Source: JAHCHG01 sp965214585 (GTDB lineage: Bacteria > Acidobacteriota > Blastocatellia > Pyrinomonadales > Pyrinomonadaceae). From it: a stretch of DNA of 64,000 nucleotides. Under the pieces are notes generated by a model that saw only the letters and a list, made by a program, of their open reading frames with translations, had not been told where the DNA came from and ran no database searches. The stretch covers positions 434,001 through 498,000 of the forward strand of contig OZ243957.1 of the NCBI GenBank assembly GCA_965214585.1, given 5' to 3'. A program made the position numbers and the translations under genes. Shown here piece by piece: positions 33,183-42,562 of this stretch; the stretch's first letter is position 1; each line of letters begins with the position of its first letter.

Positions 33183-34373
33183 TCAGCCGCTTTTCAATTC
33201 CATTTTCGCCACAGATTCAATATGAACTTCGTCAGGTCCGTCGGCAATTCTGAGCATTCTGGCAATCGTCCACGCAAACGCAAGCGGAAAATCCTGACAA
33301 ACGCCCGCGCCGCCGTGCGTCTGAATCGCGCGGTCAATCACTTTTAAAGCCATCTTTGGAACAACCGCTTTTATCATCGCAATCTCTTTTCGCGCTTGCT
33401 TATTTCCAGTTTCGTCCATCATCCAAGCGGTTTTCAAAACGAGCAGACGCGCCTGCTCGATTTCCATACGCGATTTGGCGATCCAGTTTCTGACAACGCC
33501 TTGTTCGGCGATTGTTTTTCCGAAAGCGTTGCGGTTTTTCGCCCGCGCTTTCATCAATTCGAGCGAGCGTTCCGCCAGACCGATCAGGCGCATACAATGA
33601 TGAACTCTGCCCGGACCGAGCCGACCTTGCGCGATCTCGAAACCGCGTCCTTCGCCCAAAATGAGATTTGCAGCCGGAACGCGCACATTTTCAAAAGAGA
33701 TTTCCGCGTGTCCGTTCGGCGCGTCGTCGTAGCCGAAAACATTCAAAATCCGTTCGACTTTTACGCCTTTCGCGTCCAACGGAACTAAGATCATTGACTG
33801 CTGAAGATATTTCGCCGCGTTCGCATCGGTTTTTCCCATAAAGATCGCCAACTTACAGCGCGAATCGCCCGCGCCGGTTGACCACCATTTTCTGCCGTTC
33901 AAAGTATAAAAATCGCCGTCGCGCACAATCGAACTTTCAATATTCGTCGCGTCAGATGAGGCGACATCCGGCTCGGTCATCGCAAAACACGAACGAATTT
34001 CGCCGTCAAGCAAAGGCTCTAACCATTGTTTTTTCTGTTCATCGCTGCCGTAAATGTGCAGAACTTCCATATTTCCCGTATCCGGCGCGGAGCAGTTAAA
34101 AACTTCCGCCGACCAGTAAACTCTGCCCATTTCTTCGGCAAGCGCGGCGTATTCGAGATTCGTCAAACCCGAAACGTCAGGCAGAAACAAGTTCCACAAA
34201 TCTTCCGCTTTCGCCTTTTCTTTCAAATTTTCGATCAATTCCAAAGGCTGCCATCTGTCGCCCGAATTTACTTCGTCGTGATAGCGTTTCTCGTTCGGAT
34301 AAATATTTTCATCCATAAACGCCCGCAATTTTTTTTGCAGTTCAATGGTTTTCGCTGAATAATCAAAGTTCAT
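33183..34373 (-). CDS. Acyl-CoA dehydrogenase
   Basis: 396 residues, the normal size for the family; FAD-dependent alpha,beta-dehydrogenation of an acyl-CoA. Visible signatures: CFAMTEPDVASSDATNI (about 130), NGRKWWSTGAGD (about 160), RVHHCMRLIGLAERSL, QTHGGAGVCQDFPLA (about 350) and the terminal DGPDEVHIESVAKMEL. The pattern resembles the ACAD10/11-like or FadE-type subgroup with WSTGAG rather than ITNG. Electron acceptor genes are not nearby. It is monocistronic, upstream of a short direct repeat. Confidence 0.9.
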   Translation of the reverse strand: MNFDYSAKTIELQKKLRAFMDENIYPNEKRYHDEVNSGDRWQPLELIENLKEKAKAEDLWNLFLPDVSGLTNLEYAALAEEMGRVYWSAEVFNCSAPDTGNMEVLHIYGSDEQKKQWLEPLLDGEIRSCFAMTEPDVASSDATNIESSIVRDGDFYTLNGRKWWSTGAGDSRCKLAIFMGKTDANAAKYLQQSMILVPLDAKGVKVERILNVFGYDDAPNGHAEISFENVRVPAANLILGEGRGFEIAQGRLGPGRVHHCMRLIGLAERSLELMKARAKNRNAFGKTIAEQGVVRNWIAKSRMEIEQARLLVLKTAWMMDETGNKQARKEIAMIKAVVPKMALKVIDRAIQTHGGAGVCQDFPLAFAWTIARMLRIADGPDEVHIESVAKMELKSG

Positions 34374-34401
34374 AATCTACAAAAAGATTAGCATAAATTC
34401 A

Positions 34402-34468
34402 TCTTTTGTCAGTAACGTCGTAGTGAGCCGATGCGCTTTTTGTCAGCAGCGCGTAGTGAGCCGATGCG
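34402..34468. repeat. Tandem direct repeat upstream of ino1
   Basis: Two adjacent copies of about 33 bp ending in CGTAGTGAGCCGATGCG, each starting with CTTTTTGTCAG or TCTTTTGTCAG. The repeat lies in the divergent gap between the acyl-CoA dehydrogenase and inositol-phosphate synthase genes and could carry operator sites. Confidence 0.55.
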
Positions 34469-34560
34469 TTCGTCGCGCCTTGGTTATCTTGATGTTGCAG
34501 ACTTTTTCGCGTCCTCTGTGGTGAAATCTTCCGGCAAGTTGTAAAATCTTTATTTTTATT

Positions 34561-35751
34561 ATGAGCAACAGAAAACTTGGAATAGCAATCGTCGGAATCG
34601 GCGGCGCAGTCGGCACAACGATTGTCGCCGGAATCGAACTTTTGAAAAAAGATTTGATCGGCACGGAAGGTTTGCCGCTTGCGGATTTGGACGCGGATTT
34701 GATAAAAGATTTGGCTGATTACAAAAATATCGTCTTTGCCGGTTGGGATTTGTTCGGCGAAAATCTCGCGGCGGCGGCGGCGGAACACGATGTTTTGACC
34801 AACAAACAATTCGTTGCAGTCGAAGCGGAATTAAAAAAAATAAAACCGTGGCGAGCCGTCGGCAACAAAGAATTTCTCGAAAATATCGAAGGCGAAAATA
34901 ATCTGTCGAAAACAACACACCGCGAAACTGTCGAAAAAATCCGCGAAAATTTGAGAAAGTTCAAAAAGATCTGCGATCAAGTCGTCGTCATAAATCTCGC
35001 TTCAACCGAAAAACTCGCCGACGAAGGAAACGAAATTTTCAATTCGATAATCAGTTTTGAAAACGCCCTTGACGAAAATCTAACGCAAATCGCGCCCGCA
35101 ATGCTTTACGCTTACGCCGCAATTTCCGAAAATGTGCCGTATGGAAATTTCACGCCGTCGGTTGCGGCAGACATTCCGGCTTTGATCGAATTTGCCGAAA
35201 AAAACGGCGTTCCAATCGCCGGAAAAGACGGCAAAACCGGACAGACATTCATCAAAACCGTTCTCGCGCCCGCTTTGAAAACCCGCGCTTTGAAAATCGA
35301 AGGCTGGTATTCGACAAATCTGCTCGGAAACCGCGACGGCTTGGCACTTTCAAACGAAGGCTCGCTTCGCTCGAAAATCAAAACAAAACAGACGGTTCTG
35401 CAAAGCATTTTAGGCTACGAAGTCGAAAACCACATTGTTGACATACGCTTTTACAAACCGCGCGGCGACAACAAAGAAGCGTGGGACAATATAGACGTTA
35501 CCGGCTTTCTCGGTCAGCCGATGCAGATCAAAGTAAATTTTCTGTGCAAAGATTCAATTCTCGCCGCACCACTCGCCGTCGAAATCGCGCGTTGTCTGGA
35601 TTTGGCAAAACAGCGCAATGAGGCGGGAATTTGTGAACAGTTTTCGATATTTTTTAAACTGCCGATGACAAAAGATAATTCGCCGGAACACGCATTTCAC
35701 AAGCAAGAGGAAATATTTTTAAGGTGGCTTAAAAATTATCGGACGAACTAA
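34561..35751 (+). CDS. ino1: Myo-inositol-1-phosphate synthase
   Basis: 396 residues. The NAD-binding Rossmann motif is AIVGIGGAVGTTIVAGIEL (residues 9-27). Typical later parts are VVINLASTE (about 142), VPIAGKDGKTGQTFIKTVLAP (about 217), GWYSTNLLGNRDGLALSNEGSLRSKIKTK (about 248) and KPRGDNKEAWDNID. The enzyme converts glucose 6-phosphate to inositol 3-phosphate, the first step toward inositol lipids and solutes. The length fits the short bacterial/archaeal form. It is followed 59 nt later by a phosphoglucose isomerase gene, so both enzymes share the glucose-6-phosphate node. Confidence 0.9.
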   Translation: MSNRKLGIAIVGIGGAVGTTIVAGIELLKKDLIGTEGLPLADLDADLIKDLADYKNIVFAGWDLFGENLAAAAAEHDVLTNKQFVAVEAELKKIKPWRAVGNKEFLENIEGENNLSKTTHRETVEKIRENLRKFKKICDQVVVINLASTEKLADEGNEIFNSIISFENALDENLTQIAPAMLYAYAAISENVPYGNFTPSVAADIPALIEFAEKNGVPIAGKDGKTGQTFIKTVLAPALKTRALKIEGWYSTNLLGNRDGLALSNEGSLRSKIKTKQTVLQSILGYEVENHIVDIRFYKPRGDNKEAWDNIDVTGFLGQPMQIKVNFLCKDSILAAPLAVEIARCLDLAKQRNEAGICEQFSIFFKLPMTKDNSPEHAFHKQEEIFLRWLKNYRTN

Positions 35752-35810
35752 AAACTTCCTTTGTGTTTCTTCGTGTCCCTTCGTGGTTAAATTTATGATA
35801 AATTATTTTT

Positions 35811-37502
35811 ATGCTAAATCAATTTGAATTTTCATTACCCGAAAAATTGGAAAACGCCGTTCAGTTAAAGTTGGACAAATGGCAAAACAACAAGAAAATC
35901 TCGAAAATTTGGGATAAAGACGCGGGCGTTTGGACAAACGACGACGAAGCGAAATGGCTCGGCTGGCTCGATTCGGTTCAAGAGGAACTTGATAAAATTG
36001 ACGAATATAAAGATTTTGCCGAAGATGCGAAAGAATTTGAGCAGATCGTTTTGCTCGGAATGGGCGGTTCGTCGCTTTGTCCCGAAGTTTTGGCGGAAAC
36101 TTTTGGTAAACGGGAGTTTCATATTTTGGATTCGACTGTTCCGGCGCAAATCAAGACGTTGGAAGATAAATTGGATTTGGAAAAAACGCTTTTTATCGTG
36201 GCTTCAAAATCCGGTTCGACCTTAGAGCCGAATACTTTTTATCAGTATTTTTACTTTAAGGTTTCAGAAAAAACGGGCGCGGAAAATGCCGGACCACAAT
36301 TTGCGGCGATTACCGATCCCGGCTCGAAACTCGAAAAAATTGCCGAGGAAAATAATTTTTCGCACATTTTTCACGGTGATCCGACAATCGGCGGGCGTTA
36401 TTCGGCTTTGTCGCCTTTTGGAATGGCGGCGGGCGCGGCGATGGGTTTAGATGTCGAACAGTTTTTGAAAAACGCGCAGGAAATGGTCGAAGCGTGTAAA
36501 AATAAAAACGTCAAAGAAAATCCGGGCGCGGTTTTGGGAATTATTTTAGGCGTTTGCCAAACAAAAGGGCGCGACAAATTGACGATTTTCACGTCGCCGG
36601 AAATTTACGACCTCGGCGCGTGGCTCGAACAACTGCTTGCCGAATCAACCGGGAAACAAGGCAAATCCATCATTCCGATTGATCTCGAAGAAATCGCAAA
36701 ACCCGATGATTATACGAATGACCGCGTTTTTGCTTATTTAAAATTAAAAGATGCGAGCGACGATTCTTTGGATGAAAAAGTCGCGCTGCTTCGAGATTCG
36801 GGAATGCCGGTTGTAGAAATCGTTCTCGAAGACAAAATGAATTTGGGGCAGGAATTTTTCCGTTGGGAATTTGCGACGGCGGTTGCGGGCGCGATTATGG
36901 ACATCAATCCGTTCAATCAGCCCGATGTCGAATCGGCGAAGATCGAAGCGAAAAAGTTGACCGAAGAATACGAAAAAACGGGCGAACTTCCGACGGAAAA
37001 ACCGTTTTTTACGCAAGACGGAATCGAACTTTTCACGAGCGAAGAATACGCCGAAAGTTTGAAAAAATTCGTCGAAGGCGAAAAATCTCTCGAAAAATAT
37101 CTGACAGCGCATCTGGCGCATTTGGAGGAAAACGATTATTTCGCAATTTTGGCTTATATCGAACGTGATGAGGAAAATATCAAATTGATTCAAGAAATGC
37201 GCGAAAAAGTTTTTGAAGAAAAACTCGTCGCAACCGCCGTCGGCTTCGGACCGCGCTTTCTGCATTCGACCGGACAAGCCTACAAAGGCGGCGCGAACAA
37301 CGGCGTTTTTCTGCAAATTACTTCGGAAAACCGGGAAGATTTCGGCGTTCCGAAACAAAAATACACTTTCGGAACGGTCGCTGCGGCGCAGGCTCGCGGA
37401 GATTTTCAAGTTTTATTAGACAGAGATCGCCGCGCTCTGCGTGTGCATCTGAGCGCGGATGTGAAAAAAGATTTGGAAAAATTATTGGAAATAATCAACT
37501 GA
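35811..37502 (+). CDS. pgi: Glucose-6-phosphate isomerase (transaldolase-fusion type, isomerase part only)
   Basis: 563 residues. The two SIS subdomains show LLGMGGSSLCPEVLAE (about 85), VASKSGSTLEPNTFYQY (about 132), GDPTIGGRYSALSPFG (about 188), ESTGKQGKSIIPI (about 283) and the C-terminal FGPRFLHSTGQAYKGGAN with the catalytic-region histidine (about 479). This matches the isomerase half of the bifunctional transaldolase/glucose-6-phosphate isomerase found in several phyla, but no transaldolase domain precedes it. Role: interconversion of glucose 6-phosphate and fructose 6-phosphate in the cytoplasm. It is in one transcription unit with ino1. Confidence 0.9.
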   Translation: MLNQFEFSLPEKLENAVQLKLDKWQNNKKISKIWDKDAGVWTNDDEAKWLGWLDSVQEELDKIDEYKDFAEDAKEFEQIVLLGMGGSSLCPEVLAETFGKREFHILDSTVPAQIKTLEDKLDLEKTLFIVASKSGSTLEPNTFYQYFYFKVSEKTGAENAGPQFAAITDPGSKLEKIAEENNFSHIFHGDPTIGGRYSALSPFGMAAGAAMGLDVEQFLKNAQEMVEACKNKNVKENPGAVLGIILGVCQTKGRDKLTIFTSPEIYDLGAWLEQLLAESTGKQGKSIIPIDLEEIAKPDDYTNDRVFAYLKLKDASDDSLDEKVALLRDSGMPVVEIVLEDKMNLGQEFFRWEFATAVAGAIMDINPFNQPDVESAKIEAKKLTEEYEKTGELPTEKPFFTQDGIELFTSEEYAESLKKFVEGEKSLEKYLTAHLAHLEENDYFAILAYIERDEENIKLIQEMREKVFEEKLVATAVGFGPRFLHSTGQAYKGGANNGVFLQITSENREDFGVPKQKYTFGTVAAAQARGDFQVLLDRDRRALRVHLSADVKKDLEKLLEIIN

Positions 37503-37539
37503 TCACGTCCGCTTCGCATTTACAGTAAAAACTTTTTCT

Positions 37540-39501
37540 TCAGACTCCGACTTTTTCACTTTCTACATTTTCAACAAGATACGGCGTAGATTCGGGTTGG
37601 TCGTTGTCTTCGGCGACGATATTGGCGATCATCGGAAGCGAGATCGAGCGCGATTTTTTAATGCCCGGAACTTGTTTTCCTTTGGCGTAAACGGCGTGGC
37701 GACCATTTTCTTTATACCATTCGGAAAGCGACGCGGTTTTGTGCATTTCTTCGATGATCTGCCGCCAGCCGACTCCCGTATTATAAGCGCAAAACGAGAT
37801 TTCGCCGTTTTGCGTGCCGTAAGGAATGACGCACATTTCCGTGCGGCGAAAATCATATGTGAACAAATCCTGAAACCACATTCCTTCGACGCACAACACG
37901 CGCCAAACGTCGTCATCGGATTTTTCCTCTTTCATACGGTCGTTGCGATCCGAATTTGAAGTTGTCGAAGAAGGCTTGAAAAGATTGATAATTTGCGAGA
38001 TCGGAAAACCTTCGGGCGCGTTTGCGGCGTTGTAATTCCGCATAATCGCCATTCCCAACTGCGTCATCGTCAATTTTTTCCCGCGTGCCGTGTCGGTGAT
38101 CGTCGCCACGTCCTTCATAAACTGCTCGTAATTGAAAAACTCGAACAAGGATGTCATTTGTCCCGTTTTTTTATTGACGACAAGAAGCGTAAAAATTCCG
38201 CAATTCGGATGACAATTGCACGACGACCAGCCCCACGGCGCATCCGCGCCCTGCAGCATATCCATCACAGAAGTAAATGCGGAATAAGAACTTAGCGGAA
38301 ACCAATCGCGCAGCGGCTGTATGTCGAGTTTGCCGTCCAATTGATCTTTCAAATCGTGCGCCATTCCCGCGAGCGTGTAACGCTGCTCTACCCGAACATC
38401 GTCCGGCACGTCTTCATCGCGTCCGGTAAATGAAACGGGTTGAAACGCGATGGTTTGAACTTTGTCAATATTTTCGGCGGCAAATTTAACAATATCGCCG
38501 ATTCCGTCGTTGTTTATCGAATTTACAATGGTCGTTACAAGCGTAACTTTGATGCCGACGGACGCGAGATTTTCAATCGCTCTGAGTTTTACGTCAAACA
38601 AATTTCCGACTCCGCGATGCTGGTTTTTCTCTTCCGAAACGCCGTCAAACTGCAGATAAACGCCGTGTTGTCCGGCTTCTTTTGCCTGTTTGCAAAATTC
38701 CAAATCTTCGGCGTAACGAATCCCGTTCGTCGCAGCTAAAATTCTGTAAAAACCGATTTTTTTGGCATACGCGACGGATTCCAGAAAATGCGGGGCAATC
38801 GTCGGTTCGCCGCCGGAAAATAAAATAATCACCTGACGTTTCGGCTTAAACGAAACCGCGCGGTCTAAAATCGCTTTCGTGTCTTCAAACGTCGGTTCGT
38901 GAACATATCCGACTTGATTTGCGTCCATAAAACACGGGTTGCACATCATATTGCAGCGATTCGTCAGATCAACCGTCAAAACCGCGCCGCGCCCGAATTT
39001 TATATCCGAAGTTCCGTGTTTGTGTATGTGTTCGTCTTCGGCTGAACGAAAATCGCGCCCGTAAAAAAGCGATTCGACTCTTTCCAAAAACTTCGCGTCC
39101 GTCGCCAAAACGTCCACAAATTCGCCGTGCGTCGGACAAGTTTTTCTCATCAAAACCTGCCCGTTTTCCTCGACGATCTGCGCCTTGATCTCGCCCGGAT
39201 GCGAATTCATCAAAATCTCGAGCGGAATCTCTTTATTTATCACGCCCTCGCGCACCTGCTTAACGCAAGTCGGACAAAGCGAATCCGTTTCACGCGGAAA
39301 ACCAAGCGGCGGCGCGGTGCGCTCGTAAGATTTAAGCAGCGGTTCTGCCGCCCATTTCGGCTGAATTGATTTTCCTTCCGGCAGAGTTTTATTAACCACC
39401 TGAAACGCCTTCCAACCGACATCCGCCAATTTGGAAGCCATTTTCGAGCCTGTTTTCCCTTTTCCCTTTCCTTCCCCGCGTCTGAAATTATCGCTGAACA
39501 T
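37540..39501 (-). CDS. Radical SAM protein of the Tes / membrane-spanning lipid synthase type
   Basis: 653 residues. The radical SAM cluster motif CxxxCxxC is C183-C187-C190 (NRCNMMCNPC), followed by FSGGEPT (229-234). Extra cysteines are placed as in the COG1964/tetraether synthase group: CPTC at 76-79 with CPTHGEF at 122-128 (a rubredoxin-like metal site), and a SSCNCHPNCG cluster at 427-435 for a further Fe-S centre. This group couples lipid alkyl chains head to head in archaea and makes membrane-spanning (iso-diabolic-type) lipids in bacteria, including Acidobacteria, so that is the likely role. Assignment rests on motif layout; related COG1964 enzymes with other substrates exist. The first 20 residues are a low-complexity Gly/Lys stretch, so Met21 is an alternative start. 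Confidence 0.7.
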   Translation of the reverse strand: MFSDNFRRGEGKGKGKTGSKMASKLADVGWKAFQVVNKTLPEGKSIQPKWAAEPLLKSYERTAPPLGFPRETDSLCPTCVKQVREGVINKEIPLEILMNSHPGEIKAQIVEENGQVLMRKTCPTHGEFVDVLATDAKFLERVESLFYGRDFRSAEDEHIHKHGTSDIKFGRGAVLTVDLTNRCNMMCNPCFMDANQVGYVHEPTFEDTKAILDRAVSFKPKRQVIILFSGGEPTIAPHFLESVAYAKKIGFYRILAATNGIRYAEDLEFCKQAKEAGQHGVYLQFDGVSEEKNQHRGVGNLFDVKLRAIENLASVGIKVTLVTTIVNSINNDGIGDIVKFAAENIDKVQTIAFQPVSFTGRDEDVPDDVRVEQRYTLAGMAHDLKDQLDGKLDIQPLRDWFPLSSYSAFTSVMDMLQGADAPWGWSSCNCHPNCGIFTLLVVNKKTGQMTSLFEFFNYEQFMKDVATITDTARGKKLTMTQLGMAIMRNYNAANAPEGFPISQIINLFKPSSTTSNSDRNDRMKEEKSDDDVWRVLCVEGMWFQDLFTYDFRRTEMCVIPYGTQNGEISFCAYNTGVGWRQIIEEMHKTASLSEWYKENGRHAVYAKGKQVPGIKKSRSISLPMIANIVAEDNDQPESTPYLVENVESEKVGV

Positions 39502-39605
39502 AATCTTTCAATTATAAAATAATGAATAATTTTTTCTGTAATTTATGCAACAAAACTATTTAAAAATTTAACAAATTTCTTTTTTATTTGCCAGACTAAC
39601 TCTTT

Positions 39606-40448
39606 TCAAATTCCATTTGTATCTGATAGACAAATACGCAAACCAACGATGTTATCTGTATTATGAGCAATATCGCCGACACGAAAAGCCGAACGGCAAG
39701 AATCTGCCCGGTCAAGCCACGAACCGCCGCGCTGGACACAATAACTTTGATCTCCGTTGGTTATCCACGCACTTCCATCTGTTGGCGCACCATTATAATT
39801 TTCGTGCCAAGTGTCCGAACACCATTCCCAAACATTTCCGTGCATATCAAAAATTCCGAATTGATTTGCTGTATTAAAGTAACCTGCCGGAGTTGTTCTT
39901 TTTCTAAACTTTCCTTTTGCTAAACTCTTATGAGATTTACTTCCATTGTAGTTCGCAATATCCGTTGTAATCGTTTCGCCGCAACTAAAGGTGGTTGTTG
40001 TTCTCGCACGACAAGCATATTCCCATTCCGCTTCCGTCGGCAGACGAAAATTTTCTTTTGTAAGTCGTGAAATTCGATTACAAAAATCTAATGATTTCTC
40101 CAACCAAACATTAACAACCGGCATTTCATCTCCGTAAAACTCATTGCTCATCTTTGGTAAATTTTTCATAACTGCAAGCCATTGAGATTGAGTAATTGGA
40201 AACTTGCTAATAAAAAAAGACGGCACATTTACTTCGTGAATCGGTTTTTCATTTTCACGGAATTGGATTTCGTTTGCGGCAGTTCCCATCTCAAAATTAC
40301 CGCTTGGAATTTTAACCATCTCTAATTTTACCTGATTTTCGAGAGTTAAATTAAAAGAATATGCCGTTTTAATTTGTCGTTTGATGATTAATCCTTTCTC
40401 ATCAACTTTTACTGTTTCAAATTCAAATAATTTTAATTGATTTTGCAT
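39606..40448 (-). CDS. Formylglycine-generating-enzyme-like (SUMF1) protein
   Basis: 280 residues with the FGE-sulfatase fold: VKIPSGNFEMGT (about 45), FPITQSQWLAVM (about 85), PVVNVWLEKSLDFCNRIS, RLPTEAEWEYACRA (about 140), MHGNVWEWCSDTWHENY (about 205) and QRGGSWLDRADSCRSAFR (about 240). Bacterial members range from true formylglycine enzymes to ergothioneine-type and kinase-associated proteins; no sulfatase gene is nearby, so the target is unknown. An N-terminal segment of 35 residues outside the domain is not recognised. No signal peptide. Confidence 0.85.
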   Translation of the reverse strand: MQNQLKLFEFETVKVDEKGLIIKRQIKTAYSFNLTLENQVKLEMVKIPSGNFEMGTAANEIQFRENEKPIHEVNVPSFFISKFPITQSQWLAVMKNLPKMSNEFYGDEMPVVNVWLEKSLDFCNRISRLTKENFRLPTEAEWEYACRARTTTTFSCGETITTDIANYNGSKSHKSLAKGKFRKRTTPAGYFNTANQFGIFDMHGNVWEWCSDTWHENYNGAPTDGSAWITNGDQSYCVQRGGSWLDRADSCRSAFRVGDIAHNTDNIVGLRICLSDTNGI

Positions 40449-40513
40449 TACTCACTTCTTTTCGCAAACGAAAAATTGTTGCTAATTAATTATTATCGTC
40501 TGCTGAAATTTTC

Positions 40514-40753
40514 TCATACGGTTTCCGCCGGAAACTCAAACATTAGACCGTCTTTGAAACAATCCGCGACGTATGCGAAAACCGCCTGCAAATCTTCTCT
40601 CGACAAACGCGGATAATTTTCCAGCAATTGTTCCTGCGTCCAACCGCTTGCCAGACGTTCAATAATAAATTCAACCGAAAGCCGAGTTCCTTTGATCGTC
40701 GGTTTGCCGAGCAAAACATTTTTATCCGAGTCAATTTTATCTTGCCAATTCAT
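40514..40753 (-). CDS. DUF433 protein
   Basis: A complete 79-residue DUF433 protein: GKPTIKGTRLSVEFIIERLASGW, EQLLENYPRLSREDLQAVFAYVADC. The family has a helix-turn-helix-like fold and often acts as antitoxin to a DUF5615/PIN-like partner encoded just downstream. Here no partner follows; a repeat comes upstream, so it is an orphan. Confidence 0.85.
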   Translation of the reverse strand: MNWQDKIDSDKNVLLGKPTIKGTRLSVEFIIERLASGWTQEQLLENYPRLSREDLQAVFAYVADCFKDGLMFEFPAETV

Positions 40754-40875
40754 TTTTCAACCTCAACAGCGGAACTTTTTCCGCTTTTACTTTTGATATA
40801 AACAAAATAATAGCGCAGAACCGTTTTAATAACAACAATTTTACGCTATTGCTTAATACTAATAAAAAAGGTAAT

Positions 40876-41009
40876 GACTGGAGCGCAAGCGTCCCGCTTG
40901 CAACCGTCGCGCAAGCGGCGGAAAATGTTTAATAACTAAGCGAGCCAATAGTTAAGCATTTTTTTCGCGCTCACGCGCTCATTGCAAGCGGGACGCTTGC
41001 GCTCCAGTC
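40876..41009. repeat. Long inverted repeat, family C
   Basis: Perfect 28-bp arms (outer sequence GACTGGAGCGCAAGCGTCCC) at 40876-40903 and 40982-41009 with an inner hairpin-rich GC spacer. It sits after alanine dehydrogenase and may also terminate it. No other copy was seen in this window. Confidence 0.85.
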
Positions 41010-41022
41010 GCTCTTTTACTTT

Positions 41023-42165
41023 TTAAGAATTGCTCGCTTTTGCGGCGATTCCGTCAATCAAATTTCCGAGCGGCGTGTAATCCAGATTTTGCGCTTCGGC
41101 GACGGCTTCGTAAGTCAGTTTTCCGGCGTAAGTGTTTACGCCTTCCGCCAAGCCTGCGTCGTCTTTGATGGCTTTTTCAAAACCTTTGTTGGCAAGCGCG
41201 AGCGCGTAGGGCAGAGTTGCGTTGGTTAATGCGAAGGTCGAAGTTCTGGGAACTGCGCCCGGCATATTTGCCACGCAGTAGTGCAGAACGCCTTCTTCGT
41301 AAAATGTCGGGTTTGAATGAGTCGTCGCGTGTGTCGTTTCAAAACATCCGCCTTGGTCAACGGCTACGTCAACCAAAACCGCGCCGTTCGGAATCAGTTT
41401 GAGCATTTCGCGCGTGACGAGTTTCGGAGCAGCCGCGCCCGGAATCAGAACGCCGCCGATGACGAGATCGGCGTGCGAAATCGCTTCCTGAATTGCGTAA
41501 CGGCTCGATGCGAGCGTCTGAACTTTTGACAAAAAGATGTCGTCGAGTTGGCGCAGGCGTTCAAGATTGATGTCAATGATCGTCACGTGCGCTCCGAGTC
41601 CGACAGCCATTTTCGCCGCTTCCGTGCCGACCACGCCGCCGCCGAGAATTACGACGCTCGCCGCCGGAACGCCCGGAACGCCGCCGAGTAGAATTCCGCG
41701 TCCGCCGTTCATTTTCTCAAGAAAGGTCGCGCCGACCTGCACGCTCATTCTGCCCGCAACTTCCGACATCGGCGTTAAAAGCGGCAGAGTTCCGCGTTTG
41801 TCTGTAATTGTTTCATAAGCCACGCCCGTAACTTTTCGTTCGAGCAGCTGCTTTGTCAATTCTTCTTCCGGCGCGAGATGCAGATATGTAAAAAGCAGTT
41901 GATTTTCCTGCATTCTGGCATATTCGGGCGCAATCGGCTCTTTGACCTTGACGATCATTTCGCCCGTTTCCCAAACTTCATCAGCCGTATCCAAAATCTT
42001 CGCGCCCGCTTCTTCGTAAAGTTCGTTGTCAAAACCCGAACCTTCGCCCGCGTGATTTTCAACAAAAAGTTCGTGTCCCGCGTCAACAAGTGCGCTGACA
42101 CCCGCCGGAGTTAATCCGACGCGGTATTCGTTGTCTTTTATTTCCTTAGGTAATCCAATTTTCAT
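41023..42165 (-). CDS. ald: Alanine dehydrogenase
   Basis: 380 residues, the standard length. MKIGLPKEIKDNEYRVGLTP at the start, VKVKEPIAPEY with the pyruvate-binding lysine (about 74), the catalytic histidine in TYLHLAPEEE (about 96), the NAD-binding GGGVVGTEAAKMAVGLGA (about 174) and a late NMPGAVPRTSTFALTNATLPY. It deaminates L-alanine to pyruvate reversibly. Monocistronic, behind repeat family D. Confidence 0.95.
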   Translation of the reverse strand: MKIGLPKEIKDNEYRVGLTPAGVSALVDAGHELFVENHAGEGSGFDNELYEEAGAKILDTADEVWETGEMIVKVKEPIAPEYARMQENQLLFTYLHLAPEEELTKQLLERKVTGVAYETITDKRGTLPLLTPMSEVAGRMSVQVGATFLEKMNGGRGILLGGVPGVPAASVVILGGGVVGTEAAKMAVGLGAHVTIIDINLERLRQLDDIFLSKVQTLASSRYAIQEAISHADLVIGGVLIPGAAAPKLVTREMLKLIPNGAVLVDVAVDQGGCFETTHATTHSNPTFYEEGVLHYCVANMPGAVPRTSTFALTNATLPYALALANKGFEKAIKDDAGLAEGVNTYAGKLTYEAVAEAQNLDYTPLGNLIDGIAAKASNS

Positions 42166-42264
42166 TGATAATTTCTCCAGATATTTTATATTGATTTATT
42201 AAATTGCAATTAGGGTATGTTACAACTTTTTGAGCAATCGAGAAAGGCACGAGGTCAATATATT

Positions 42265-42452
42265 TTAGAAACTGTTTGGTAGTTGTATCGCAGGCTTCCA
42301 GCCGGCTGTCTTGGCGGCTTCCAGCCGCCAAATTTATCTGTTTTTTCCGAATGTTCGAGTAAATAACGCCCGAATTGGCGGCTGGAAGCCACCAAGACAG
42401 CCGGCAAGATGCCGGCGTTACGTTTTTTTTGAATTTCCAAACAGCTTCTTAA
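42265..42452. repeat. Inverted repeat family D, copy 1
   Basis: 188 bp with ends TTAGAAACTGTTTGG and CCAAACAGCTTCTTAA. The inner hairpin arms contain TTGGCGGCTTCCAGCCGCCA and the complementary GGCGGCTGGAAGCC, with CAAGACAGCCGGC blocks. Copy 2 (55766-55932) is the same unit in opposite orientation. No ORF. It lies between ald and the divergent sugar dehydrogenase gene. Confidence 0.9.
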
Positions 42453-42562
42453 TAATAAGTTGTTTGACCAAACAGTTTTCTCAAAAAAATTTTATTCGTT
42501 TGCACAAAGTTTGCTTGAAAACTTAAAATGTAAAAACAGCATCATAAAATTCAGAAAACATT

